25,243 nucleotides of DNA from the NCBI GenBank assembly GCA_001873585.1, contig MNZL01000165.1:1-25243 (forward strand), written 5' to 3'. The notes beneath the pieces were generated by a model. It worked only from the letters and a program-made list of their open reading frames with translations. It was not told the origin of the DNA and did no database searches. Source of the DNA: Rhodobacterales bacterium CG2_30_65_12. Lineage in GTDB: Bacteria > Pseudomonadota > Alphaproteobacteria > Rhodobacterales > Rhodobacteraceae. Each line of letters opens with the position of its first letter. The stretch's first letter is position 1. This document shows, piece after piece, positions 7,362-14,311 of the stretch. The position numbers and the translations under genes are program-made.

Positions 7362-7400
7362 CGCGCGCCTCCTGCGTTCTTCGCGGCTTATTTTCGGGCG

Positions 7401-8513
7401 CTACTCCGCAGCTGAGCTATTATGGCGTATCGCAGTCAGTTCCGCAATCAGCCCGGTTTCAGCGGGATCATAGGGCGTGCCGTCTGGCCAGAAAATATCG
7501 TGAAACCAGACCTCCTGCTCATCCCCGCGCCCGTGCTGTTCCACCAGTGCGGCCGGCCACGGCAGGTGGGTCTGGGTGCGGCCCTTGACCAAACCCCAGT
7601 TGAAACAGCCGACCTTGCGGCTGTGATAGAGCTCGAGCTGATCGGCAATCCGGCTGCCGATCGCGCGCGCCATCCATTCAGTGCTAAGCATCGGCCGGCC
7701 CAGCAGGGCAAGATGGTCGATAAAGGCGGCGGCACGGGGGCGGTCGCAATAGGCGTGAAAGGTTACGATATCGGAGAGCTGCAGCGCCATCCGGTCGATC
7801 TCGGTCTCGAAGGGCAGTTGATCGGAGCCTACCGGCGGCGTGTGCCAGGCCCCGACGGTGAGCGGCTGCTCCGGGGTTTCGGCGCGGACCCAGGAAAACA
7901 CATCGACCATCAGTGCGAGGCTGTGCCGCTCCAGCGCTGCATCGAATTGGGCAAACCCGTCTTTGGTGAAGATCATCCGGTTGCCGGGCTCGTTGTAGAG
8001 ATCCCAAAACAGCACCCGTGGATCGTTTCGGAAGCTGCGCACAAGGTCGCGCACATAGCTTTCAAAATCCCCCCAGTTGGCGCGATCCATCACCCGGGCG
8101 CGCCCCGGGCTGGCCACGGCGCGGCTGTTGTGCACGTTTTCCACCGGGTCAGGCTGGGGGCCATATTGCGCGGTCTCGCCGCCAAACTCGCAATCGTCGA
8201 ACGGCACGAAAACGGTATCGAGACCAAGAGCCGAGGCGGTTTGAAGAAACCACGCCATCCGCGCGATCAGCCCGTCGCGGTCGTGTTTCCAGACGAGGAA
8301 ATGCGGGTTGACCCGCACGGCGTTGAATCCGGTCTTGGCGGCCCAGCCAAGCTCGCGCGCAATCGTCTCGCGGTCGAACGTGTCAGCCATCCACATTTCG
8401 AGAAAGTTCACCGCGCTCGACGGCAGGAAATTGAAGCCGCAGACCCAAGGGCGGGCGTCCCACCAGGCCTTTGCCTGTTCAACGCTCCATTTCATCGGCG
8501 GTGTCGGTGCCAT
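7401..8513 (-). CDS. Cytoplasmic clan GH-A glycoside hydrolase (GH5-like)
   Basis: Retaining glycosidase with a TIM-barrel fold, 370 residues from the chosen start. The acid/base Glu175 lies in the strand-4 motif FWDLYNEPGN and the nucleophile Glu279 in the strand-7 motif MLSTEWMAR. FNAVRVNPHFLVW (63-75), VFVPFDDCEF (101-110) and VTFHAYCDRP (250-259) mark other strands. I start at the ATG at 8513. The frame is open further upstream to 8645, but that would run into the end of the binding-protein gene and gives an unlikely Arg/Pro-rich N-terminus. There is no signal peptide, so it should act in the cytoplasm on an imported saccharide. It lies between the solute-binding protein and galM genes. 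The layout resembles cellulase/mannanase/xylanase-like GH5 relatives, but family number and substrate cannot be fixed by eye; a beta-galactoside, beta-glucoside or beta-mannoside is possible. Confidence 0.85.
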   Translation of the reverse strand: MAPTPPMKWSVEQAKAWWDARPWVCGFNFLPSSAVNFLEMWMADTFDRETIARELGWAAKTGFNAVRVNPHFLVWKHDRDGLIARMAWFLQTASALGLDTVFVPFDDCEFGGETAQYGPQPDPVENVHNSRAVASPGRARVMDRANWGDFESYVRDLVRSFRNDPRVLFWDLYNEPGNRMIFTKDGFAQFDAALERHSLALMVDVFSWVRAETPEQPLTVGAWHTPPVGSDQLPFETEIDRMALQLSDIVTFHAYCDRPRAAAFIDHLALLGRPMLSTEWMARAIGSRIADQLELYHSRKVGCFNWGLVKGRTQTHLPWPAALVEQHGRGDEQEVWFHDIFWPDGTPYDPAETGLIAELTAIRHNSSAAE

Positions 8514-8549
8514 GTCGGGCCTCGTGATCGGGATGGTGGATAGGATAAT

Positions 8550-8580
8550 CCGGCCCGGTGGCCTGTTGCGACCGGGCCGG
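8550..8580 (-). promoter_or_regulatory. Intercistronic hairpin after the binding-protein gene
   Basis: A perfect 10-bp stem (CCGGCCCGGT / ACCGGGCCGG) with an 11-base loop starts 10 bases after the binding-protein stop and lies ahead of the glycosidase. No T-run follows. Such stem-loops downstream of binding-protein genes (as after malE) are known to protect the upstream mRNA and reduce downstream expression, giving the large excess of binding protein. The role here is inferred from position. Confidence 0.6.
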
Positions 8581-8589
8581 ACGAGGGTT

Positions 8590-9873
8590 TTAGCGGTCGA
8601 GCAGGTCTTGCACTTCGGCCTCGGCATCGCCCAGCGCGGTATCAACCGATTTGCCGGTGAGCCAGATCGCCTGAAGCTCGCGGTTCAGCACGTCCTGGAT
8701 CGCACCATAGCGCTCCGACGGCGGCGTATCGCGCGCGATGCTGGCGGTGCCGGTATAGTCCGCCCGATGCGGCAAGTTGGCATATTCCTCGCTCGCCACC
8801 ACCGATTTGCGAACCGACATATGCCCGGTGCGCGCCCAGTCGACGTTGTGGTCGTTGATAAAGGCAAGCACCTTGAGCGCGGCCTGGAATTTTTCCGGGT
8901 CGTTGGCCTTCAGCGAGGCCGGGATCGCCCACATGTGGCTATCGGCCCAGGTTGCGCCTTCATCGAACAGAGTCGGGAAGTCGGCAACCTGGTAGTTATT
9001 GAGCCCCACTTCTTCCTTTGCGGCTTCGGCGGTGTAGAAATCCACCACCCAGGTGCCGTTCACCAGCATGGCGGCTTCGCCGTTGAGGAAGGCCTGCTGG
9101 CTGTCGGCGTAGTTGAGCTGGGGATTGGCAACGCCCGCGTCAAACAGCTGGGTGATCGCTGTAACGGCGTTCCTGGCAGCATCGGTGTTGATCGTTGCCG
9201 TGCCGTCTTCAGAGAAGATGTTGGCGCCTTGTTGCCACATCAGCGCCAGCACCAGCCTCACCCCGATCGGGAACTGGGCAAAGTCGGCGGCAAGGTAGTC
9301 CTGCCCGGTGGCGTCTTTCACCATCTTGGCCTGTGCGAGCATCTCTTCGGGCGAGGTGGGCAGGATCGGCTTGCCGTCCTGCACCAGCCCGGCTTTTGCC
9401 ATCAGGTCCATGTTGACATGCCAGAGGTTGGCGTGAAAATCCATCGGCACGCCGTAGATGCCGCCGTCAAAGCTTACCGCGTCGAGTGCCGCCGGGGCCC
9501 AGTCGGTGGTGTCGATGCCCGCCGCCGCGAGATCGTCGGTGAGGTCGGCCAGCGCGCCGAGGCCGGCAAACTCGGCCACCGAGCTGCGGTGCATCACGTG
9601 CACGTCGGGCGCTGTGCCGCCGGCATAGGCTGCCTTGAGCTGGTCGTAGTAATTGCCCCAGTCGGTCGGCAGGGTGTTGACGGTCACGCCGTCGATCTGC
9701 TCGGAGGCGGCATTGATGATGGATTGGATGATGCAGGCCTCGCCAACGCTGGTCTTGGTGTCGGTTCCGGCATCTTCACAGGCCCCAAAGAACCGGGCAA
9801 GCGTAACCTCTTGCGCCGTGGCGGGCACAGCCAGTGCGGCCGCCAGTGCGGCGCCGATAATCAGATGTTTCAT
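8590..9873 (-). CDS. Periplasmic sugar-binding protein of an ABC importer
   Basis: Family-1 (MalE/UgpB-like) extracellular solute-binding protein of 427 residues. It begins with a classic signal peptide (MKH, a hydrophobic AALAAALAVP core, then ATA-QE, with cleavage likely after ATA or ATAQ), so it acts in the periplasm. It is not a lipoprotein because no Cys follows the core. Typical internal segments include GTAPDVHVMH (about 85-94), the GIYGVPMDFHANLWHVN region and the FLNGEAAMLVNGTW loop. A strong GGGAGGA site precedes the ATG. It is the third gene of the operon, behind the two permeases, and is followed by a strong hairpin. The ligand is probably an oligosaccharide, given the glycosidase downstream; identity is unknown. 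A Cys pair near the N-terminus (FGACEDAG and GEACII) may form a disulfide. Confidence 0.94.
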   Translation of the reverse strand: MKHLIIGAALAAALAVPATAQEVTLARFFGACEDAGTDTKTSVGEACIIQSIINAASEQIDGVTVNTLPTDWGNYYDQLKAAYAGGTAPDVHVMHRSSVAEFAGLGALADLTDDLAAAGIDTTDWAPAALDAVSFDGGIYGVPMDFHANLWHVNMDLMAKAGLVQDGKPILPTSPEEMLAQAKMVKDATGQDYLAADFAQFPIGVRLVLALMWQQGANIFSEDGTATINTDAARNAVTAITQLFDAGVANPQLNYADSQQAFLNGEAAMLVNGTWVVDFYTAEAAKEEVGLNNYQVADFPTLFDEGATWADSHMWAIPASLKANDPEKFQAALKVLAFINDHNVDWARTGHMSVRKSVVASEEYANLPHRADYTGTASIARDTPPSERYGAIQDVLNRELQAIWLTGKSVDTALGDAEAEVQDLLDR

Positions 9874-9916
9874 GGTTTCCTCCCATAAGGATTGCGGATT
9901 GAGGCAAAGCCCCGGT

Positions 9917-10753
9917 TTATCCCTTGCTCCCCCCCACGGTCATGGCTTGCACCACATAGCGCTGGAAGATCAGGAAAAGCAGCACCACCGGCAGCGAGGC
10001 GATCACGCCCGAGGCCATCACACGGCCCAGCCCTTCCGATTGTGCGAAATTGGATTGGATGCTGGCGAGACCCAGCGTGATGGTGAAAAATTCGCGCTGC
10101 TGCGCCGAGACGAGCGGCCAGAGGTAATCGTTCCAGGCGTAAAGGAAGGTGAGAATTGCCAGCGTCATCATCGCCGGGCGGGCCAGCGGCAGCATCACAT
10201 ACCAGAAGATCTGGAGCCAACCCACGCCTTCGAGCCGGGCCGCCTCTTCAATATCGCTCGGAATCGCCTTGAAGAAGCTCATCATTAGAAAAACGCCGAT
10301 CGGCACCGCCATGCGCGGCAGCATCAGAGCGTGGTAGGAATTGTGCCAGCCGAAGTCGGCAAACATGGTGTAGAGCGGGATGAAAACGGCCTGCTCCGGC
10401 ACCATCAGACCAACAAGGATCAGCACCGTCAGCGGCGCCTTGTAGGGGAAATCCAGCCGCGCCAGCGCGTAGCCGGCGGTGGTCGACACCAGCAACACGC
10501 CCAGCGTCATGCCCAGCGATACGATGACCGAATTCAAGAACCACAGCGGCGTCTGGCCATACTGAAACAGCGCGGCGTAGTTCGCGGCGGTGAACGGGAG
10601 CGGCACAAGGCCCAGCGCGGTGCTCGACGTGGTGCGGGCCAGCAGATCGTTCGGCTGGAACGAGAGCGAGACCATCCAGATCGTCGGCACCAGCCAGATG
10701 AACGCCGGGATCGAGAGTGCGAAGACGAGCCAGTAATAGCGGCCTTTGAGCAT
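9917..10753 (-). CDS. Sugar ABC transporter permease (MalG type)
   Basis: Inner-membrane permease of the carbohydrate (CUT1) ABC importer family, 278 residues with about six membrane helices. The first is at about 8-30 and later ones are at about 73-98, 108-132, 140-163, 195-213 and 248-268. The ATPase-docking EAA loop is at 169-190 (EEAARLEGVGWLQIFWYVMLP). It overlaps the upstream permease by one base (TGATG), so translation is coupled. It forms the translocation pore with that partner and receives substrate from the binding protein encoded 43 bases downstream. No ATPase gene lies in the cluster. Confidence 0.94.
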   Translation of the reverse strand: MLKGRYYWLVFALSIPAFIWLVPTIWMVSLSFQPNDLLARTTSSTALGLVPLPFTAANYAALFQYGQTPLWFLNSVIVSLGMTLGVLLVSTTAGYALARLDFPYKAPLTVLILVGLMVPEQAVFIPLYTMFADFGWHNSYHALMLPRMAVPIGVFLMMSFFKAIPSDIEEAARLEGVGWLQIFWYVMLPLARPAMMTLAILTFLYAWNDYLWPLVSAQQREFFTITLGLASIQSNFAQSEGLGRVMASGVIASLPVVLLFLIFQRYVVQAMTVGGSKG

Positions 10754-11850
10754 CAGTCTTCCTCCCGGCCAAGGACAAATTGCAGGACGGAAAACGCGCC
10801 CATGATCACGAAGAGAAACACCGCCATGGCAGAGGCGCGGCCCAGATCGCTATCGCGGAACCCGGTTTGGTAGATGTAGCGAACGAGCACCTGGGTGGTG
10901 TCGTTTGGGCCGCCGTTGGTCATCAGGTGCGATTGGCCAAACACCTGGAAATGCAGGATGATCTGCAACACGATCACAAGGGTGATCGTCCGCTTGAGGT
11001 TTGGCAGGGTGATATACCAGAACGCCCGCACCCCGGTGGCGTGGTCGAGCGCGCCGGCTTCGTAAAGATCACGGCTGATGTCTTGCAGGCCCGCGAGGAA
11101 CAGGATCATGGCGATCCCGAGCGACCACCAGATTGTGGTAATCACGATCGCGGCCATCGCAAACCGCTCGTCGGTGAGCCATACGATGGGCGAGCCGCCA
11201 AACAGCTCGGTGACATTGGCGATCAGTCCCTGACGCGGCGAAAACATGATCTGCCAGATCAGCGTGACCACGGTGACCGAAAGCACCTGGCTGAGAAAGA
11301 ACAGCGTGCGCAGCACCGACATTGCCCGTGTTTCACGATTGAGCGAAACCGCGAGCACGAGGGCCGAAAGCGTTACCCCCGGCACCGTCAGGCCGACAAA
11401 CACCAACGTGTTGCCCACCGTCGGCCAGAACCGCCGGTCATACCACCGCCCGCCCTCGCCGGGATGAAAGCCGGGCAGGATGAAAAACACGATTGCGCCG
11501 ATCCCTATCGCCAGAGCCGTGGTCCGGCCCAGCCGCCCGCTGCGGTGGAGCAGGGCAGAGGTGATCGCACCGCCGAGACCCATCAATTGAAGCACCGGGC
11601 TCGCCAAGGGCGACCAGATGATATTCTTGCCCCACATCACCTTGATGTAATTGCTGACCCCGACAAACTCCTTGGCATCTGGGTTGAAGGCGACGGCGAG
11701 CAGGTTCCAATCGTGCAGGCTGATCCAGACCCCACGGAAGAACGGGTAGACGAGGAAGAGCAGATAGACCGACATGAAGGGCAAAAGCAGCAACGCTGCG
11801 GCCTGAGACTGGCCCAAAACGTGCCGCAACGGTTTGGTCTGCTTGTTCAT
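10753..11850 (-). CDS. Sugar ABC transporter permease (MalF type), extended
   Basis: Inner-membrane permease pairing with the MalG-type protein, 365 residues from the chosen ATG. That ATG has a GGGGAGAGA ribosome site; the frame also opens 48 bases earlier with no such site. The EAA loop is at about 258-283 (ISRDLYEAGALDHATGVRAFWYITLP). Most MsmF/UgpA-type partners have about 290-310 residues. Here roughly 65 extra residues lie between the first helix (about 18-40) and the TVGNTLVFVGL core helix, including a hydrophobic stretch (about 94-127) that may be an added membrane helix or pair, as in longer MalF proteins. It is the first gene of the operon and faces lacI across a short AT-rich promoter region. 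Confidence 0.92.
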   Translation of the reverse strand: MNKQTKPLRHVLGQSQAAALLLLPFMSVYLLFLVYPFFRGVWISLHDWNLLAVAFNPDAKEFVGVSNYIKVMWGKNIIWSPLASPVLQLMGLGGAITSALLHRSGRLGRTTALAIGIGAIVFFILPGFHPGEGGRWYDRRFWPTVGNTLVFVGLTVPGVTLSALVLAVSLNRETRAMSVLRTLFFLSQVLSVTVVTLIWQIMFSPRQGLIANVTELFGGSPIVWLTDERFAMAAIVITTIWWSLGIAMILFLAGLQDISRDLYEAGALDHATGVRAFWYITLPNLKRTITLVIVLQIILHFQVFGQSHLMTNGGPNDTTQVLVRYIYQTGFRDSDLGRASAMAVFLFVIMGAFSVLQFVLGREED

Positions 11851-11877
11851 TTCTCTCCCCGCAAGCCGATTCTCTGC

Positions 11878-11918
11878 TTGTGCTAAAAATATTAGCAATA
11901 TTTATTAGCTTCACGCAA
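11878..11918. promoter_or_regulatory. Divergent promoter with AT-rich inverted-repeat operator candidate
   Basis: The 82-base gap between the permease operon and lacI contains TGCTAA-AAATA-TTAGCA (11881-11897), a perfect 6-bp-arm inverted repeat. A further TTAGC half-site at 11905-11909 overlaps it through GCAATATTTATTAGC. Promoter-like hexamers overlap it: TTGTGC (11878-11883), 17 bases and TTTATT toward lacI; TTGCGT (11918-11913), 18 bases and TAATAT (11894-11889) toward the transporter. The stretch stands out as AT-rich in GC-rich surroundings. The simplest reading is the operator of the divergent LacI-type regulator, which would control both itself and the sugar operon. Confidence 0.55.
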
Positions 11919-11932
11919 GAAAGTTTTGAGCC

Positions 11933-13039
11933 ATGGCAAACAAGAGTTCCAAGACCCCCCGGGTGACGATGCGCGATGTTGCGGTCGAGGCCGGTGTTTC
12001 GCAATCGACCGTATCGTTCGTTCTCAATGGGCTGGAAGACATGCGCATCAGTTCCGAGACCCGTCGAAAGGTGCTCGATGCGGTCAACAGGCTGGGCTAT
12101 CGCCGCCGCGCTGCCGGACGGCCGCCGAAGCAGGCGGGCAACGAGGTGATTGGCCTGATGTTCGATGAGGTGGCGACAAGCTCCTTCGCCGCGATCTCGA
12201 TCGAGGGGGTGCAGGAAGAAGCCTGGAAGCACAACGTGCTGGTTGAGGTGGTGATGACTGGCGGCGACCGCGGCTACGAAGCCGCCGTCTTGCGCAAATG
12301 GTCAAACGATCGGGTGCGCGGGGTAATCTACGGCTCGATCCTGACCCACCACGTTACCCCGCCCAAAGCGCTGGCCGGCCATCGCGCAGTGTTGTTGAAT
12401 TGCTACGATGCAGAGGGGCGCTATGCCTGCGCGGTGCCAGCCGAGCGCCGAGGTGGCGAGGTGGCGACGCAGGCGCTGATTGCCGCCGGTCACCGCCGCA
12501 TCGCGTTCATTTCTGGCGAGCCCTGGATGGAGGCCTCCGATCAGCGCATGGAGGGCTATGAGCGCGCCCTGCGCGCCGCCGGCATTCCGGTGAACCCCTC
12601 GCTCGTTGTCGAGGGCAATTTCCTCGCCTCCGGGGGGCGCACGGCCACGCTGCGCCTGCTCGACAGCGGCGCGCGCCCGGAAGCGATTTTCTGTGCCAAC
12701 GACCTGATGGCGATCGGCTGTTACGAGGCGCTCAAGGAGCTGGGCATCAAGGTTGGCGAGGAGATTGCGGTGATGGGATACGACGATCAGGAAATCGCCC
12801 AGCACCTGCACCCGGCGCTTTCCACCGTTCTTTTGCCGCACCGCGAAATGGGCCAATGGGCCGCCGAGGCGATCTTGAACGACCACGATCTGAAGCCGCA
12901 ACAATTTCGGCTGGAGTGCCCTTTGGTGCCGAGAGACTCGCATCTTGGGAAAATACCCGCAGAGGGCACCGCGAAAGGTAGACGTGAGCCTGTCTGTCAA
13001 CAGGCCCTGGTCAATTCGCCCCGAACAGATCGCGGGTAA
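11933..13039 (+). CDS. LacI-family transcriptional regulator
   Basis: Sugar-responsive repressor of 368 residues. The LacI helix-turn-helix is at 11-33 (VTMRDVAVEAGVSQSTVSFVLNG), followed by the hinge helix region (about 50-66) and a periplasmic-binding-protein-like effector domain. The latter has VIGLMFDE, HRRIAFISG, DQRMEGYERAL and AIFCANDLMAIGCYEAL, and ends near ALSTVLLPHREMGQWAAEAIL. The last 25 or so residues (after VPRDS) are polar and unlike the family, and run 29 bases into the 3' end of the convergent UDP-glucose dehydrogenase gene, suggesting a lost original stop. The ribosome site is weak (GAG close to the ATG). Being divergent from the transporter operon makes that operon the likely target. 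Effector is unknown, presumably the imported sugar or a product. Confidence 0.93.
   Translation: MANKSSKTPRVTMRDVAVEAGVSQSTVSFVLNGLEDMRISSETRRKVLDAVNRLGYRRRAAGRPPKQAGNEVIGLMFDEVATSSFAAISIEGVQEEAWKHNVLVEVVMTGGDRGYEAAVLRKWSNDRVRGVIYGSILTHHVTPPKALAGHRAVLLNCYDAEGRYACAVPAERRGGEVATQALIAAGHRRIAFISGEPWMEASDQRMEGYERALRAAGIPVNPSLVVEGNFLASGGRTATLRLLDSGARPEAIFCANDLMAIGCYEALKELGIKVGEEIAVMGYDDQEIAQHLHPALSTVLLPHREMGQWAAEAILNDHDLKPQQFRLECPLVPRDSHLGKIPAEGTAKGRREPVCQQALVNSPRTDRG
12988..13005. terminator. Small hairpin at the lacI/ugd convergent end
   Basis: A perfect 6-bp stem (GCCTGT / ACAGGC) with a 6-base loop lies inside the extended lacI tail, just past the ugd stop on the other strand. No T-run follows in either direction. 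It could help end transcription from both sides but is weak. Confidence 0.25.
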
Positions 13040-14177
13040 ACACCTTGTTGGCCACGTCTTCGATCTCGTCGGTCAAACGGTTTGCCACGATCAGCTCGGC
13101 CTCGGCCTTGAATTCGGCGAGGTCACGGATCACGCGGGAGCCGAAAAACAACTCGTCTTCCATCACCGGCTCGTAAACGATCACCTCGATTCCCTTGGCC
13201 TTCACGCGCTTCATGATCCCCTGGATCGAGCTTTGGCGGAAATTGTCGCTGCCTGCCTTCATCACCAGCCGGTAGACGCCCACCACCTGCGGGTGCCTTG
13301 CGACGATTTGCTCGGCGAGAAAATCCTTGCGGGTGCGGTTGGCGTCAACGATCGCGGCGATCAGGTTTTGCGGCACAGCTTCGTAGTTGGCGAGGAGCTG
13401 CTTGGTGTCTTTCGGCAGGCAGTAGCCGCCATAGCCAAACGATGGGTTGTTGTAATGGTCGCCAATGCGTGGATCGAGCCCCACACCCTCGATGATCTGG
13501 CGCGTGTCCATGCCGCCCGCCATCGCATAGCTGTCGAGCTCGTTGAAGAAGGCCACCCGCATGGCGAGGTAGGTATTGGCGAAAAGCTTGATCGCCTCGG
13601 CCTCGTCGGGGTCGGAGAACAGAACCGGGGCGTCCGGTTCAAGCGCCCCGCCAAGCAGAAGATCGGCAAACGTTCGCGCCCGGTCGCTGCGCTCGCCGAC
13701 GATAATCCGGCTCGGATGCAGGTTGTCGTAAAGCGCGCGGCCCTCGCGCAAAAATTCCGGGCTGAAGATGATCCGGTCGCTACCCAGCGCCATGCGCATG
13801 GCCGTCACATAGCCCACCGGGATGGTCGACTTGATGACGACCACCGCGCTGTCGTTGGCCGTAAGCACCGCGCGGATGACGGTATCGACAGAGGAGGTAT
13901 CGAAAAAATTGTGCTGCGGGTCGTAGTCGGTGGGCGTGGCCACCACCACGAAGGCCGCTCCCCGCACCGCTGCCTCCAGATCGGTCGTAGCCTTGAGATT
14001 GAGCGGCTTGTTGGCCAGATACGCTTCGAGCTCGACATCCTCGATCGGGCTCTTGCGGGCGTTCACCATCGCCACCCGCTCGGGTGCGATATCGACGGCG
14101 CAAACCTCGTTGTTCTGCGCCAACAGCACCGCGTTCGACAGGCCGACATAGCCCAGACCCACGACCGCGATTTTCAT
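13011..14177 (-). CDS. ugd: UDP-glucose 6-dehydrogenase
   Basis: Oxidises UDP-glucose to UDP-glucuronate with two NAD+, a precursor of acidic capsule, exopolysaccharide and lipid sugars. It has 388 residues, the length of E. coli Ugd. The N-terminal Rossmann motif is GLGYVGLS (7-14). FSPEFLREGRALYDN (138-152) and the AIKLFANTYLAMRVAFFNELD helix with Lys197 are the central signatures. The catalytic Cys253 lies in FGYGGYCLPKDTKQL, and NRTRKDFLAEQI with later residues forms the UDP domain. I start at the ATG giving MKIAVVGLGYVGL; the open frame extends 35 codons further but without family resemblance. The 134-base gap to the amylosucrase gene and the convergent overlap with lacI suggest it is its own unit or the tail of the cluster upstream. 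A 6-bp hairpin (14192-14209) sits just ahead of its start. Confidence 0.95.
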   Translation of the reverse strand: MKIAVVGLGYVGLSNAVLLAQNNEVCAVDIAPERVAMVNARKSPIEDVELEAYLANKPLNLKATTDLEAAVRGAAFVVVATPTDYDPQHNFFDTSSVDTVIRAVLTANDSAVVVIKSTIPVGYVTAMRMALGSDRIIFSPEFLREGRALYDNLHPSRIIVGERSDRARTFADLLLGGALEPDAPVLFSDPDEAEAIKLFANTYLAMRVAFFNELDSYAMAGGMDTRQIIEGVGLDPRIGDHYNNPSFGYGGYCLPKDTKQLLANYEAVPQNLIAAIVDANRTRKDFLAEQIVARHPQVVGVYRLVMKAGSDNFRQSSIQGIMKRVKAKGIEVIVYEPVMEDELFFGSRVIRDLAEFKAEAELIVANRLTDEIEDVANKVFTRDLFGAN

Positions 14178-14311
14178 CGAACAACCCCCGCAACCAGGTG
14201 CGTCTGGTTCAACCTGCGGCGACAACCCACCATTGGACCTACTCTTTCGCTGTTCGTGTTTGCTCTGCCGATACCTGGCCAATTCGGCTCGATCAAGGCG
14301 CGGACTGGATA

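Noticed and set aside
8514..8645. Upstream extension of the glycosidase to 8645
   Set aside because: It would overlap the end of the binding-protein gene and read through the intercistronic hairpin, and the added residues are Arg/Pro-rich and not family-like.
14178..14282. 35-codon N-terminal extension of ugd
   Set aside because: UDP-glucose dehydrogenases begin directly with MKIAVVGLGYVGL; the extension has no similarity and lies in the intergenic gap.
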